DNA from: an uncultured Maricaulis sp.
GTDB lineage: Bacteria > Pseudomonadota > Alphaproteobacteria > Caulobacterales > Maricaulaceae
NCBI RefSeq assembly: GCF_947259345.1
Contig: NZ_CAMYLS010000033.1
Span: 62,001-126,000, forward strand
Length of the DNA stretch: 64,000 nt
Reading direction: 5' to 3'
Positions 8,901 through 21,484 of the stretch are shown piece by piece (position 1 is the first letter of the stretch; each line of letters opens with the position of its first letter). Below the pieces are notes generated by a model. The model searched no databases. It was not told where the DNA came from and worked only from the letters and a program-made list of their open reading frames with translations. The position numbers and the translations under genes are program-made.

Positions 8901-9676
8901 GAATTGGTACCGCCATTGAGTTTCCAGACTTCGAGGAGACCGCGAATCGTCAGGTCCGCGTCATAATGATCGATCGCCTTGGAGGCGCCGTCGAACAGGG
9001 AGACCACGCCGCCGGTCGCGATTACGGTCATGGGCTGGGCGTACTCGCTCTTGAGGCGCTGCACCAGCCCGTCAATCAGGTCGATATAACCCCAGAAGAC
9101 GCCAGACTGCATGGCTGAGACCGTGTCCTTGCCCATCACGCGGGCCGGCTTGGCTATGGCAACACGCGGCAATTTCGCGGCAGCCGCATGCAGCGCCTGC
9201 ATGGAGAGATTGATGCCGGGCGCAATAATGCCGCCCTCAAAGGCGCCATCGGCGGCGATGACGTCAAAGGTCGTCGCCGTGCCACTATCGATGATGATCA
9301 GCGCGCCGTCATAAACCGCCCGCGCGCCCAGCGCGTTGACCAGACGGTCAGCACCGGCATCCTGAGGCCGATCCAGACGAACCTCGATATCCATACGCAC
9401 GCCCGGCTCACCGACGATGACCGGCTCGGCCTTGAAGTAGCGGCGCGAGAGATTGCGCAGATTAAACAGGGCTTGCGGCACCACGGTCGAGATCACGCAG
9501 GCGCTAATGTCAGCAAAGGACCGGCCTTGCAGCGCCATAAGCTGGGACAGCCAGACCGCATGCTCGTCAGCGGTCCGGGTCGAGTCGGTGCCCGAACGCC
9601 ACTGCGCCACCCAGTCATTGCCGTCATGGATGGCGAAGAGCGTATTGGTATTGCCGCAATCAATGGCGAGCAGCAT
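8897..9676 (-). CDS. coaX: type III pantothenate kinase
   Basis: CoaX phosphorylates pantothenate in the first step of CoA synthesis; the type III enzyme is insensitive to CoA feedback. The 259-residue protein begins [19 protein letters not shown] (phosphate-binding DxGNT motif) and includes [37 protein letters not shown], the pantothenate and ATP site of the ASKHA fold, and [18 protein letters not shown] chose the ATG at 9674-9676 because homologues start at this point and an AAGGAC ribosome site precedes it; the frame is open further upstream but that part lies over birA. It is 10 bases downstream of birA and overlaps rnj by 4 bases. Confidence 0.94.
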   Translation of the reverse strand: MLLAIDCGNTNTLFAIHDGNDWVAQWRSGTDSTRTADEHAVWLSQLMALQGRSFADISACVISTVVPQALFNLRNLSRRYFKAEPVIVGEPGVRMDIEVRLDRPQDAGADRLVNALGARAVYDGALIIIDSGTATTFDVIAADGAFEGGIIAPGINLSMQALHAAAAKLPRVAIAKPARVMGKDTVSAMQSGVFWGYIDLIDGLVQRLKSEYAQPMTVIATGGVVSLFDGASKAIDHYDADLTIRGLLEVWKLNGGTNS

Positions 9677-9686
9677 GGCTGTCCTT

Positions 9687-10430
9687 TCATCCCGCATCGG
9701 GGAAAAACACGTCTCCTGCGGAGATATACCGGCGACCGCCGCCGACCAAGTCCAGTCGCAGCGCGCCATCGGGTCCGAGGTCCGAGAACACACCCTTGAT
9801 CGTCTCGTTCTCCAGCCGCGCCTCGCAGCTCTGTCCGAGCCCGTGCGCGCGTGTCAGCCAACGGTCGCGGATCGGGCCAAAACCGCCCAGAAGCCAGTCG
9901 CGGCGTTCGCGTTCGAAAGCGGCGATCAAGATGTCGAGAGCGGTGTCTGGTGTGAGGGCCTTGCCATGATGCGCGAGCGCGGTGGCCGGGCGTTCGACAT
10001 CCTCCGGGGCTTCGGCGAGATTGATTCCGATACCCACAGCGAGCCACAGGCCCCCGCCCGGCGCCGGTCCGCTTTCCAGCAGGATGCCGGCCGCCTTGCG
10101 ACCGGCAACCAGGGCGTCATTGGGCCATTTCAGGCGGGTCTGTGCGGGATCACCCAGCGCGGCATCGCAAACAGCACCAACCGCATTCGCCGCCGCAAAG
10201 GAGAGTTCCGCGGCGCGGCCCGGATCGCACTGGAAGGTGTAAAGTCCGGTGGTGAAGAGATTGCCGGTCAGACCGCTCCAGGCCCGGCCGCGACGCCCTC
10301 GCCCCGCCGTCTGACGCCGCGCGGCCAACCATAGCGGACCGCGCTCGCCGTCCATGGCGCGTGCCTTGATATCGGCATTGGTCGAGGTTGTTTCCTCGAC
10401 CCAGTCGATCCGGGGCTTGGGGTCGGACAA
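9687..10430 (-). CDS. birA: biotin--[acetyl-CoA-carboxylase] ligase, catalytic domain only
   Basis: The enzyme makes biotinyl-AMP and attaches biotin to carboxylase carrier proteins. The roughly 247-residue protein has the ligase core: [13 protein letters not shown], then [16 protein letters not shown] (biotinyl-adenylate loop GRGRRGR), [20 protein letters not shown] (catalytic lysine in KWPND), and a C-terminal SH3-like domain ending [13 protein letters not shown]. The N-terminal winged-helix DNA-binding domain of E. coli BirA is absent, so it should not repress bio genes. The likely start is TTG at 10428-10430, 10 bases after the nuoN stop; no ATG gives a sensible N-terminus without running back into nuoN. 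The start is the least certain part. Confidence 0.88.
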   Translation of the reverse strand: MSDPKPRIDWVEETTSTNADIKARAMDGERGPLWLAARRQTAGRGRRGRAWSGLTGNLFTTGLYTFQCDPGRAAELSFAAANAVGAVCDAALGDPAQTRLKWPNDALVAGRKAAGILLESGPAPGGGLWLAVGIGINLAEAPEDVERPATALAHHGKALTPDTALDILIAAFERERRDWLLGGFGPIRDRWLTRAHGLGQSCEARLENETIKGVFSDLGPDGALRLDLVGGGRRYISAGDVFFPDAG

Positions 10431-10440
10431 GGCGCGCCCG

Positions 10441-11880
10441 CTAGAGCGACAAGCCGACCGAATAGGCCCGGAAGACCAGCCAGCCAAGCGCCGGCAGGAG
10501 CAGGATCGTCGCCAGACCGGCGATGCGTGCCACCCAATAGGTGGAGACTGCAGCCGGGACAAATTCGATATCCGAGCTGTCGAACCAGATCACCTTGACG
10601 ATACGCAGATAATAGGCGGCGCCGACGACCGAGAAGAGCACGGCCAGAACGGCCAGGATCATCAGATCGGCCTGGACGGCCGCATAGACCACGAAGAACT
10701 TGCCGAAGAAGCCCACCATGAAAGGCAGGCCGCCGATGGAGAACATCAGCGCCGTCATCGACCAGCCCAGGCCCGGATTGCGCTGTGCCAGACCGGCCAG
10801 GTCGGAGACCTGCTCGACCATGCCTTCGCGGGTGCGCATGGAGAGAATGCCGGCAAAGGAACCGATCACGCCGACCATGTAGAGCGACATGAAGACCAGC
10901 AACGCCCACAGGCCTGTCTGGCTGGCCGCGGCGACGGCGACGAGCGCATAACCCATATTGCCGATCGAGGAATAGGCCATCAGGCGTTTGATATTCTGCT
11001 GGGTCAGGGCGCCGAAGGCCCCTACGCCCATGGACAGGACGGCGATCATCCAGATCACGTCACGCCATTGATCAACGACCGAACCGAAAGGCTCCATCAG
11101 CACGCGGGCCAGAAGAACAATCGCAGCGAATTTCGGCGCCGTGGCAAAGAAGGCGGTCACCGGAGTCGGCGCGCCTTCATAAACGTCCGGCGTCCACATG
11201 TGGAAGGGCGCGGCGGAGACCTTGAAGGCCAGACCACAGATCACGAAGACCAGGCCAACGGTGAGGCCGACATTGCTGCCGCTTTCCACGGCCAGGGCGA
11301 TATCGGCAAATCCGGTCGAACCGGCGAAACCGTAAACCAGCGACGCGCCATAGAGAAGCAGGCCCGAAGACAGAGCGCCCAGCACGAAATACTTCAGACC
11401 AGCCTCGGAGGCCCGCAAGCTGTCGCGATTGAAGGCGGCCAGGACATAGAGCGCCAACGATTGCAGCTCGATACCCATATACATCGCGATCAGGTCATTG
11501 GCCGAGACCATCATGACCATGCCGGTCACAGCGAGCGCGACCAGGACCGGATACTCGATCTTGCCGAGATTTTCCGCCTTCAGATACGGCATGGCCAGCA
11601 ACATCGCGATCGCCGCGACCAATGCGATGGCGGTTTTGGAGAAGCGCGCAAGGCTGTCAAAAATGAAGCTGCCATTGAAGGCCGTGCCCTCACCGCTGAC
11701 CAGAAAGAGTGCTGCCAGACCGGCGGCGACCAACAGGCCGATGGTCAGCCACTGGATCAGGACGGAGGTCTTTTCACCTTTCAGGAAAACGCCCAGCATC
11801 AGCAATGCCATGGCACCGCCGGCGAGGACGAGCTCGGGAATGAGAAGCGACAGATCCTGGGAAAGCATGTCGGCCGTCAT
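10441..11880 (-). CDS. nuoN: NADH-quinone oxidoreductase subunit N
   Basis: NuoN is one of three antiporter-like proton-pumping subunits in the membrane arm of respiratory complex I. The 479-residue protein has about 14 membrane segments. The core antiporter region includes ELQSLALYVLAAFNR (conserved Glu), FKVSAAPFHMWTPDVYEGAPTPVTAFFATAPK (the lysine-containing broken helix motif), and INIKRLMAYSSIGNMGYALV. It is the last nuo gene, 12 bases downstream of nuoM, and birA follows at once. Length and gene order are standard. All fourteen nuo genes are separate and present, with no NuoCD fusion. Confidence 0.96.
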   Translation of the reverse strand: MTADMLSQDLSLLIPELVLAGGAMALLMLGVFLKGEKTSVLIQWLTIGLLVAAGLAALFLVSGEGTAFNGSFIFDSLARFSKTAIALVAAIAMLLAMPYLKAENLGKIEYPVLVALAVTGMVMMVSANDLIAMYMGIELQSLALYVLAAFNRDSLRASEAGLKYFVLGALSSGLLLYGASLVYGFAGSTGFADIALAVESGSNVGLTVGLVFVICGLAFKVSAAPFHMWTPDVYEGAPTPVTAFFATAPKFAAIVLLARVLMEPFGSVVDQWRDVIWMIAVLSMGVGAFGALTQQNIKRLMAYSSIGNMGYALVAVAAASQTGLWALLVFMSLYMVGVIGSFAGILSMRTREGMVEQVSDLAGLAQRNPGLGWSMTALMFSIGGLPFMVGFFGKFFVVYAAVQADLMILAVLAVLFSVVGAAYYLRIVKVIWFDSSDIEFVPAAVSTYWVARIAGLATILLLPALGWLVFRAYSVGLSL

Positions 11881-11892
11881 GGCTGGCTTCTC

Positions 11893-13407
11893 CTACTGGG
11901 CCGATGCAGCGAGCGCCGCATCGTAATTGGAAATCAGATGATTGACCGCGGTCGCGGTGACATCCGTGATCAAGGTGGAAAACACGCCGAGGACCAGCGT
12001 ACCGATGACGAGCGGGATGAAGATCAGCCACTCCATGCGGTTCAGGTCGGTGATGTTCTCCAGCTTGGGATTGGTCATCTCGCCGAACACGACATCGCGA
12101 TAGACGGTCAGCATGTACATGGCCGAGAGAATGACACCGACCGCGGCACCGGTGGCGATCCACCAGCTGACCTGGAAGGCACCAACCATGGTCATGATCT
12201 CGCCGACGAAGCCGGATGTACCGGGCAAGCCGACATTGGCCATGGCGAACAGGCCGAAGATGGCCGCAAAAACCGGCATGCGATGCACCAGACCACCATA
12301 GAAGGCGATCTCGCGTGTGTGCATGCGGTCATAGATCACGCCGACACAGAGGAAAAGCGCCCCGGAGATGAAGCCGTGCGAGATCATCTGGTAAAGCGCG
12401 CCCTGGACGCCGGTCTCGTTCATCGCAAACAGACCCATCGTCACAAAGCCCATATGGGCAACCGAGGAATAGGCGATGAGCTTCTTGATGTCAGTCTGCC
12501 GGAAGGCCACCAGCGAGGTGTAGATGATGGCAATGATCGACAACACGAAGACCATGGGCGCGAAATAGGCACTCGCTTCCGGGAACATCGGCAGCGAGAA
12601 ACGCAGGAAGCCATAACCGCCCAGCTTCAACAACACACCGGCCAGGATGACCGAACCAGCGGTCGGGGCCTGGACGTGGGCATCCGGCAACCAGGTATGG
12701 ACCGGCCACATCGGCATCTTCACCGCGAAGGAGGCAAAGAAGGCCAGCCACATCCACATCTGGGCATTGCGTGCGAATTCGGTCTCCAGCAACACGGTGA
12801 CATCGGTCGTACCGGCCTGCAGGAACATCACGATCATCGCGACCAGCATCAGCACCGAGCCAAGCAGGGTATAGAGGAAGAATTTGAACGCGGCATAGAC
12901 GCGGTTCTGCCCACCCCAGACACCGATGATGATGAACATCGGGATCAGGCCACCTTCGAAGAAGATGTAGAAGAGCACCAGGTCGAGCGCGCAGAACACG
13001 CCAATGACCAGGGTTTCCAGCAACAGGAAGGCAATCATGTAATCCGCTACGCGGTTCTTGATTGCGCCCGACGCCATGATGCAGATCGGCATCAGGAACG
13101 CGGTCAGGACCACGAAGAGAACCGACAATCCGTCCACGCCCATGCGGTAGCCCAGGCCAATCTGCTCGAGCCAGGTCACTTCATGGACAAACTGGAATCC
13201 GGTCGCCTTGGTGTCGAAATTCGCCAGAAGCAGGATCGACATGCCCAGCGTCACCATGGTGGCCAGCCAGGCCACCCAGCGCGAATTGCGGTCGATCAGT
13301 CCCTGGTCTTCATTGCGGGCGGTGAAGCGGAAAGTCGCAATCACCAGCGCGCCGAGCGCCGGAACAAAGGTCAGGATCGACAGGAAGGCTTCAAATTCGC
13401 CGAACAT
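11893..13407 (-). CDS. nuoM: NADH-quinone oxidoreductase subunit M
   Basis: NuoM is the middle antiporter-like proton channel of complex I. The 504 residues include [34 protein letters not shown] (conserved membrane glutamate), [44 protein letters not shown] (conserved lysines, the hallmark motif) and [25 protein letters not shown]. The start codon follows the nuoL stop immediately (TAG then ATG, no gap), so translation is tightly coupled. Length is normal. It is 12 bases upstream of nuoN. Confidence 0.97.
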   Translation of the reverse strand: MFGEFEAFLSILTFVPALGALVIATFRFTARNEDQGLIDRNSRWVAWLATMVTLGMSILLLANFDTKATGFQFVHEVTWLEQIGLGYRMGVDGLSVLFVVLTAFLMPICIMASGAIKNRVADYMIAFLLLETLVIGVFCALDLVLFYIFFEGGLIPMFIIIGVWGGQNRVYAAFKFFLYTLLGSVLMLVAMIVMFLQAGTTDVTVLLETEFARNAQMWMWLAFFASFAVKMPMWPVHTWLPDAHVQAPTAGSVILAGVLLKLGGYGFLRFSLPMFPEASAYFAPMVFVLSIIAIIYTSLVAFRQTDIKKLIAYSSVAHMGFVTMGLFAMNETGVQGALYQMISHGFISGALFLCVGVIYDRMHTREIAFYGGLVHRMPVFAAIFGLFAMANVGLPGTSGFVGEIMTMVGAFQVSWWIATGAAVGVILSAMYMLTVYRDVVFGEMTNPKLENITDLNRMEWLIFIPLVIGTLVLGVFSTLITDVTATAVNHLISNYDAALAASAQ

Positions 13408-15531
13408 CTAAAGACCCCCTTGGCTGACAAGAATCCAGACCGAGAAGCCGAGGACACCAATCAGCATGACGAATGCGTAGTGATAGAGGAAACCGGACTG
13501 GCCTTTCGCCAGGCGGCGGGCAGCCGCCAGCGTTGTTCCGGCCACGCCATTGGGACCGAGCCCGTCGATCAGCTTCATATCGCCGATCTTCCAGAACAGG
13601 TCGCCCAGGCCCTTGGCCCCGCGGACGAAGACGAAATGGTAAATCTCGTCCACATACCACTTGTTGTAGAGGAAGGAATGGAGCGGACCGCCGCGCGCAG
13701 CGATACGGGCGCCCATGCCCTCATTGATCAGGTAGAACCAGATTGCCAGCAAGAAGCCGAACAGGGTCGCGAAGAAGGGCGAGAGCAAGACCCAGGTCGG
13801 CGGATGATGCCCACCGCCATGATCGCCCTCACCGGCTTCGGCATGATCGTCCACAGCCGCATGGGCGGCATCCGTGCCATGATCGTCGGCGGGCGTGGCG
13901 TGTGTATCCGCCTCGGTATGGTCATCACCATACACTGCAGCCTCGCCGTGATCGCCGGCCACGGCCGGGCCATGCGAGGCGGCGGGCACCGCATCATGCC
14001 AGAAATGACCGGCATTCTCGCCGATGAAGTCCTTCTTGAAGATACCGCCGGCGAAGATGGCGCCGATGGCCAGCACGACCAGAGGCATGGCCATGGCGAA
14101 TTTCGGGTCGTGGGCGTGCTCGTACACGTCTTTCGGCCCACGGAATTTGCCGTGGAAGGTCATGAAGATCAGGCGCCAGGAGTAGAAGCTGGTCAGCAGG
14201 GCTGCGACAACACCGAACCAGAAAGCCGGGATGCCGAAGAAGACCCCTTCGCGGCCGGCCATGAAGGCGCCCTCGATGATCGCGTCCTTTGAGAAGAAGC
14301 CCGCGAAGCCGAGATCCCAAGGCAGAAGGCCGAGCACACCAAAGGAGAAGCCGACGCCGGTCAGCGCCACCGTGCCGATAATCATCATCAGCCAGGTCAT
14401 GGGCATCATCTTGTAGAGCCCGCCCATCTTTCGCATGTCCTGCTCGTCATGGACGCCGTGGATCACCGCGCCGGAACCGAGGAAGAGGAGCGCCTTGAAG
14501 AAGGCGTGGGTGAAGAGGTGGAACATGGCGGCGCCATAAAGGCCGAGGCCAGCGGCGAAGAACATGTAACCGAGCTGCGAACAGGTCGAATAGGCGACCA
14601 CGCGCTTGATGTCATTCTGGGCCATGCCGACCGTCGCCGCAAAGAGCGCGGTGGTGGCCCCGATCACGGTGACAAAGGCCGAAGCCGCCTCGGCATTCTC
14701 GAAAATCGGGAAGGCGCGGCAGACCAGGAAGACACCCGCGGTGACCATGGTCGCGGCGTGGATCAGGGCGGAGACTGGCGTCGGACCTTCCATGGCGTCG
14801 GGCAGCCAGACATGCAGGAAGAATTGCGCCGACTTGCCCATCGCGCCAATGAAGAGAAGGAAGGCGATCAGCTCGATGGCATTGAGCTCCATGCCGGCAA
14901 AGGCCAGCACCGCGTCGGTGTGCTCGGGAACAGCCGCGAAGACATCGTCAAAGCTCACCGAACCAAAGACGTGGAAGAGCGCCATAATGCCCAGCGCAAA
15001 GCCGAAATCGCCGACCCGGTTGGTCACGAAGGCCTTGATGGCGGCATCATTGGCCGACTTCTTCTTGTACCAGAAGCCGATCAGCAGATAGGAGGCCAGT
15101 CCCACGCCTTCCCAGCCAAAGAAGAGCTGGAGGAAGTTGTCGGCGGTCACCAGCGACAGCATCGCGAAGGTGAAGAGCGAAAGGTAGGAGAAGAAGCGCG
15201 CCTTGTGCGGGTCGTGCTCCATATAACCCCAGGAATAGATGTGCACGAGCGAGGAGACCGACGTCACCACGACGAGCATCACCGCGGACAGACTGTCCAG
15301 CTTGATCGCCCAGGAGACATCAAAAGCACCAACACTCATCCAGGTCGCCAGATGAATGGTCTGGGCATTGCCGCCATAGGTGACGTCAAAGAAGACAATC
15401 ACCGACAGCACGAAGGACAGCAGGACCGTCGCCGTGGTGATGATTTGCGCCGTACGATGGCCGACATGATTGCCGAGAAGACCGGCAAAGGCCGATGCGA
15501 GGAGCGGCCCGAAGACGATAATGGGTGCCAT
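13408..15531 (-). CDS. nuoL: NADH-quinone oxidoreductase subunit L with a His/Asp-rich insert
   Basis: NuoL is the distal antiporter-like proton channel of complex I and carries the lateral piston helix. The 707 residues contain the hallmarks GVGLASYLLIGFWYKKKSANDAAIKAFVTNRVGDFGF, KSAQFFLHVWLPDAMEGPTPVSALIHAATMVTAGVFLV and VGMAQNDIKRVVAYSTCSQLGYMF. The odd feature is a hydrophilic stretch at about residues 510-580, between two C-terminal membrane segments. It is low in complexity and rich in histidine, aspartate and alanine (repeats such as DDHGTDAAHAAVDDHAEAG and GDHGGGHH). Typical NuoL proteins are about 610-700 residues, so the insert accounts for the upper-end length. It looks like a metal-binding or pH-sensing loop, but that is inference. 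The gene lies 6 bases downstream of nuoK. Confidence 0.96.
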   Translation of the reverse strand: MAPIIVFGPLLASAFAGLLGNHVGHRTAQIITTATVLLSFVLSVIVFFDVTYGGNAQTIHLATWMSVGAFDVSWAIKLDSLSAVMLVVVTSVSSLVHIYSWGYMEHDPHKARFFSYLSLFTFAMLSLVTADNFLQLFFGWEGVGLASYLLIGFWYKKKSANDAAIKAFVTNRVGDFGFALGIMALFHVFGSVSFDDVFAAVPEHTDAVLAFAGMELNAIELIAFLLFIGAMGKSAQFFLHVWLPDAMEGPTPVSALIHAATMVTAGVFLVCRAFPIFENAEAASAFVTVIGATTALFAATVGMAQNDIKRVVAYSTCSQLGYMFFAAGLGLYGAAMFHLFTHAFFKALLFLGSGAVIHGVHDEQDMRKMGGLYKMMPMTWLMMIIGTVALTGVGFSFGVLGLLPWDLGFAGFFSKDAIIEGAFMAGREGVFFGIPAFWFGVVAALLTSFYSWRLIFMTFHGKFRGPKDVYEHAHDPKFAMAMPLVVLAIGAIFAGGIFKKDFIGENAGHFWHDAVPAASHGPAVAGDHGEAAVYGDDHTEADTHATPADDHGTDAAHAAVDDHAEAGEGDHGGGHHPPTWVLLSPFFATLFGFLLAIWFYLINEGMGARIAARGGPLHSFLYNKWYVDEIYHFVFVRGAKGLGDLFWKIGDMKLIDGLGPNGVAGTTLAAARRLAKGQSGFLYHYAFVMLIGVLGFSVWILVSQGGL

Positions 15532-15537
15532 GATCCC

Positions 15538-15849
15538 CTAGCCCTTCATCAGATTGACGCCCTCAACCGAGATATCACCCCGGTTGCGGAAGTAGACGAC
15601 GAGAATGGCCAGACCGACCGCCGCTTCCGCGGCCGCCACGGTCAGCACGAACAGCGCAAAGACCTGTCCGGCGAGGTCGCCGAGATGAGCCGAGAAGGCC
15701 ACCAAATTGATATTGACGGAGAGCAGGATCAGCTCGACCGACATCAACAGGATGATGACATTCTTGCGGTTCACGAAAATGCCGAAGACGCCGATGGTGA
15801 AGAGTACACCGGCGACGGCGAGATAATGTCCCAGTCCGACGTCCATCAT
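15538..15849 (-). CDS. nuoK: NADH-quinone oxidoreductase subunit K
   Basis: NuoK is a small three-helix membrane subunit of complex I. The 103 residues are the normal length. The sequence [49 protein letters not shown] contains the conserved membrane glutamate of the proton path (in SVELILL) and is followed by [28 protein letters not shown], with the second conserved glutamate. The start overlaps the nuoJ stop by 4 bases (ATGA) and nuoL follows after 6 bases, so translation is coupled within the operon. Confidence 0.97.
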   Translation of the reverse strand: MMDVGLGHYLAVAGVLFTIGVFGIFVNRKNVIILLMSVELILLSVNINLVAFSAHLGDLAGQVFALFVLTVAAAEAAVGLAILVVYFRNRGDISVEGVNLMKG

Positions 15850-16457
15850 TCCCCAATCCCCTGTCCCGGCTTGATGTCATGCATGGAGACTGCGTCCTTG
15901 CGGTCGCGGGCGACCTGCGCACTGACGCTCTGGCGGCGCACACCCGGCTTGTGGCGCAGGGTCAGCACAATGGCGCCGATCATGGCGACCAGAAGCACAA
16001 GGCCAGCCGCCTGGAAGAAATAGACATACTGGTCGTAGATCACGAGACCGAGCGCTTCGACATTGGTCAGACCTTCCGGAATGGCCGCGTCGCGCAACGC
16101 CATCGCCTGGTCGGAGGCCTGCCAGGTCATGCCGATCATGCCCAGCTCGACGGCGAGAATGATCCCCACCAGTCCACCCAGCGGCAGATAGCTCAAAAAG
16201 CCCTGTTTCAGCTCGGTGAAATCGACATCCAGCATCATCACAACGAAGAGGAACAAGACCGCGACCGCGCCGACATAGACAACGATCAAAAGCATCGCCA
16301 GGAATTCGGCGCCGAGCAGCACGAAGAGCCCGGCCGCCGAGAAGAAGGCCAGGATCAGGAACAGTACTGACCGCACCGGGTTGCGCGCGATGACGACCAT
16401 CAAGGCCGACAAAATCGCCACTCCGGAAAAGGCCCAGAAAGCCAGATTAGCGAGCAT
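15846..16457 (-). CDS. nuoJ: NADH-quinone oxidoreductase subunit J
   Basis: NuoJ is a membrane-arm subunit of complex I with five membrane segments. The 203-residue protein starts [76 protein letters not shown]. This includes the conserved pi-bulge helix region ([18 protein letters not shown]) and is followed by a variable loop and a fifth helix. The hydrophilic C-terminus (about 35 residues) is variable in the family. It follows nuoI by 44 bases, one of the largest gaps in the nuo operon, and overlaps nuoK by 4 bases. Confidence 0.96.
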   Translation of the reverse strand: MLANLAFWAFSGVAILSALMVVIARNPVRSVLFLILAFFSAAGLFVLLGAEFLAMLLIVVYVGAVAVLFLFVVMMLDVDFTELKQGFLSYLPLGGLVGIILAVELGMIGMTWQASDQAMALRDAAIPEGLTNVEALGLVIYDQYVYFFQAAGLVLLVAMIGAIVLTLRHKPGVRRQSVSAQVARDRKDAVSMHDIKPGQGIGE

Positions 16458-16501
16458 GGCGCCCTCGTCCTCTCAAATGCGTCCCAAAGACACCTACCGC
16501 G

Positions 16502-16990
16502 TCAGCGGTAAGGCGCGTCGAGTTCCAAATTCTTGGCAATTTCCCGTTCCCAGCGATCGCCGTTCTCGAGCAGTTTTGCCTTGTCGTAGAAAAGTTCTTC
16601 GCGGGTCTCGGCGGCGAATTCGAAATTCGGGCCTTCCACGATTGCATCAACCGGGCATGCTTCTTCGCAATAACCGCAATAGATGCACTTGGTCATGTCG
16701 ATGTCGTAGCGCGTGGTGCGGCGCGAACCGTCCGATCGCGGCTCGGCCTCGATCGTGATCGCCTGGGCCGGGCAGATCGCTTCGCACAGCTTGCAGGCAA
16801 TGCAGCGCTCTTCCCCGTTGGGGTAGCGACGCAGGGCGTGCTGACCACGGAAACGCGGGCTGAGCGGCCCCTTTTCAAACGGGTAGTTCAGCGTCGCCTT
16901 CTTGGCGAAGAAATAGCGCATGCCGAGCCCGAATGCGGACCAGAAGTCCATCAGGAGCGCGCCGCGAAATGCTTGTTGAATTCGACCCAT
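16502..16990 (-). CDS. nuoI: NADH-quinone oxidoreductase subunit I (two [4Fe-4S] clusters)
   Basis: NuoI carries clusters N6a and N6b, which pass electrons toward the quinone site. The 162 residues contain two ferredoxin motifs, [16 protein letters not shown] and [16 protein letters not shown], each with the CxxCxxCxxxCP pattern. The N-terminal [53 protein letters not shown] is typical of alphaproteobacterial and mitochondrial TYKY subunits. The length is normal. It follows nuoH by 3 bases. Confidence 0.97.
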   Translation of the reverse strand: MGRIQQAFRGALLMDFWSAFGLGMRYFFAKKATLNYPFEKGPLSPRFRGQHALRRYPNGEERCIACKLCEAICPAQAITIEAEPRSDGSRRTTRYDIDMTKCIYCGYCEEACPVDAIVEGPNFEFAAETREELFYDKAKLLENGDRWEREIAKNLELDAPYR

Positions 16991-16993
16991 GAC

Positions 16994-18064
16994 TTACCCC
17001 TGCGGTCCGTAGACGACGGCGGCGCCGACAAGCGCTACCGCGGCCAGCGAGATGGGCAGGAAGATTTTCCAGCCCAGCCGCATCAGCTGGTCGTAGCGAT
17101 AGCGCGGCACCAGGGCCTTCACCATCGCGAACATGAAGAAGAAGAAGACGATCTTGGCGGAAAACCAGAAGAAGTACCAGGCGTGCGAGGCCATGTAGGG
17201 CCAGTCCGACACATCCAGGCCGAACGGGTCATTCCAGCCGCCGAAGAAGAGGATCGACGTCATCGCACACATCAAAACGATGTTGAGATACTCACCCACC
17301 ATGAAGAGCAGGTAGGGCGTCGAGGAATACTCGACCTGGTAACCGGCCACGAGTTCCGATTCCGCTTCGGGAAGGTCGAAAGGCGGACGATTGGTCTCGG
17401 CCAGGGCCGAAATGAAGAAGATCACTGCCATCGGGATCATCACCAGGAACATCGGCATTGGCCAGGCGTGGAATGACAACACATTCCAGTTCCAGAAGCC
17501 GCCGGCCTGCATCTCGGTGATGTCGGACAAATTCATCGACCCGGCGAAGAGCAGCACGGTGACGATGATGAAGCCGATCGAGACCTCATAGGACACCATC
17601 TGGGCCGCCGAGCGCAGCGCGCCAAGGAAGGGATATTTCGAGTTCGACGCCCAGCCACCGATGATGATGCCGTAGACACCCAGGCTAGACATGGCGAAGA
17701 GGTAGAGAATGCCGACATTTAGATCAGCGATCACCCAGCCCGGAGCCGCCGGCACGACGGCCCAGGTCACGAAGGCCAGGATCAGCGTGATCAGCGGGGC
17801 CAGAAGATAGAGCGAACGGTCAGCACCGGCCGGGATCACGACTTCCTTGAACACGAATTTGAAGAAGTCGGCGAAGGATTGCAGCAGACCAAAGGCGCCG
17901 ACCACATTCGGGCCCTTGCGCATCTGTACGGCGGCCCAGACCTTGCGGTCCATCAGCAGGAGGAAGGCCAGCGAGATCAGCAGAACCACGGCAAAGGCCA
18001 GGATCTGCAGCAGGGACATGCCCAAACCGCCCCAGACACCGAATTGTTCGATGAAATCCGTCAT
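16994..18064 (-). CDS. nuoH: NADH-quinone oxidoreductase subunit H
   Basis: NuoH forms part of the quinone-binding chamber and links the peripheral and membrane arms of complex I. The 356-residue protein has eight predicted membrane segments. It includes [36 protein letters not shown] (conserved acidic quinone-path loop), [15 protein letters not shown] and [29 protein letters not shown], the best-conserved family motif. It lies 3 bases downstream of nuoG and 3 bases upstream of nuoI, so the three genes are close-packed. The length is standard. Confidence 0.97.
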   Translation of the reverse strand: MTDFIEQFGVWGGLGMSLLQILAFAVVLLISLAFLLLMDRKVWAAVQMRKGPNVVGAFGLLQSFADFFKFVFKEVVIPAGADRSLYLLAPLITLILAFVTWAVVPAAPGWVIADLNVGILYLFAMSSLGVYGIIIGGWASNSKYPFLGALRSAAQMVSYEVSIGFIIVTVLLFAGSMNLSDITEMQAGGFWNWNVLSFHAWPMPMFLVMIPMAVIFFISALAETNRPPFDLPEAESELVAGYQVEYSSTPYLLFMVGEYLNIVLMCAMTSILFFGGWNDPFGLDVSDWPYMASHAWYFFWFSAKIVFFFFMFAMVKALVPRYRYDQLMRLGWKIFLPISLAAVALVGAAVVYGPQG

Positions 18065-18067
18065 CGC

Positions 18068-20155
<2,088 letters not shown>

Positions 20156-20167
20156 CGGATGATGCCC

Positions 20168-21481
20168 CTACTCGGCCGCGACCTGGCTGACAAAGACAGG
20201 TTTGCCAGCGCGGTAATTGTTGATGCGATCCTCGATCTCGGACCGGAAATGGCGGATCAGGCCCTGAACCGGCCAGGCAGCTGCGTCGCCCAAGGCGCAG
20301 ATCGTGTGACCTTCGACCTGACCGGCCACGTCGAGCAGCATGTCGATCTCTTCAATCGCCGACTCGCCGGCCGCCATGCGGGTCAAAACGCGCCACATCC
20401 AGCCAGTGCCTTCGCGGCACGGCGTGCACTGGCCGCAGCTTTCATGGCGGTAGAAGTAGGAGATGCGGGCAATCGCCTTCACCACATCGGTGGACTTGTC
20501 CATGACGATGACGGCGGCGGTGCCCAGACCCGATTTGTGCGCCGAGAGCGCGTCGAAATCCATCAAGACGTCGTCGCAAATGTCTTTCGGCAGGAGCGAG
20601 ACCGAAGAGCCGCCCGGAATGACGGCCTTGAGATTATCCCAGCCACCGCGCACGCCGCCGGCATGCGTCTCGATGAGGGTCTTCATCGGGATCGACATGG
20701 CTTCTTCGACATTGCACGGATTGTTCACATGGCCGGAGATCGAGAAGATCTTGGTGCCGACATTGCGCTCGCGACCAAAGCTGGCGAACCATTCGGCGCC
20801 ACGGCGCAGGATGGTGCCGGCAACGGCGATCGACTCGACATTGTTGACCGTGGTCGGGCAGCCATAGAGGCCGGCATTGGCCGGGAATGGCGGCTTGAGG
20901 CGCGGTTGCCCCTTCTTGCCTTCCAGACTTTCCAGAAGGGCTGTCTCTTCACCGCAGATATAGGCGCCGGCGCCGTGATGGATATAGACGTGGAAGGGCC
21001 AGCCATGGACGTTCTTCTCGCCGATCAGCTTGGCCTCATAGGCCTCCTTGACGGCCTTTTCCATGGCCAGGCGCTCGGTGACATATTCACCGCGCAGATA
21101 AATGTAGCAGGCATGGGCCTGCATCGAGAATGACGCGATCAGACAGCCTTCGATGAGAAGGTGCGGATCATGCCGCATGATCTCGCGGTCCTTGCAGGTG
21201 CCCGGCTCGGATTCGTCGGCATTGACGACGAGATAGTGCGGGCGGGCGCCCACTTCACGTGGCATGAAGGACCATTTCAGGCCGGTCGGGAAACCGGCGC
21301 CGCCCCGGCCGCGCAGGCCGGAGGCTTTCATCTGGTCGATGATCCAGTCACGGCCCTGGTCGAGAATGTCCTTGGTCCCGTTCCAGCAACCGCGCTGCTT
21401 CGCGCCTTCCAGATCCGGGCTGTGATGCCCGAACAGGTTGGTGAAGATCCGGTCCTTGTCCTGGAGGAGTTGCGTCGCCAT
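20168..21481 (-). CDS. nuoF: NADH-quinone oxidoreductase subunit F (NADH- and FMN-binding)
   Basis: NuoF is the NADH dehydrogenase module: it binds NADH and FMN and holds cluster N3. The 437 residues contain the NADH-binding glycine motif [18 protein letters not shown] (about residues 54-72), the FMN-binding [18 protein letters not shown], the second glycine-rich motif [18 protein letters not shown], and the [4Fe-4S] motif [15 protein letters not shown] near the C-terminus. Length and order are standard. It follows nuoE by 3 bases. Confidence 0.97.
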   Translation of the reverse strand: MATQLLQDKDRIFTNLFGHHSPDLEGAKQRGCWNGTKDILDQGRDWIIDQMKASGLRGRGGAGFPTGLKWSFMPREVGARPHYLVVNADESEPGTCKDREIMRHDPHLLIEGCLIASFSMQAHACYIYLRGEYVTERLAMEKAVKEAYEAKLIGEKNVHGWPFHVYIHHGAGAYICGEETALLESLEGKKGQPRLKPPFPANAGLYGCPTTVNNVESIAVAGTILRRGAEWFASFGRERNVGTKIFSISGHVNNPCNVEEAMSIPMKTLIETHAGGVRGGWDNLKAVIPGGSSVSLLPKDICDDVLMDFDALSAHKSGLGTAAVIVMDKSTDVVKAIARISYFYRHESCGQCTPCREGTGWMWRVLTRMAAGESAIEEIDMLLDVAGQVEGHTICALGDAAAWPVQGLIRHFRSEIEDRINNYRAGKPVFVSQVAAE

Positions 21482-21484
21482 GGA

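Noticed and set aside
10354-14292. A 1312-codon open frame on the plus strand opposite nuoN, nuoM and nuoL
   Set aside because: It is rich in Gln, Arg, His and Asp, has no recognisable domain or ribosome site, and mirrors the real nuo genes; long antisense frames are expected in GC-rich DNA.
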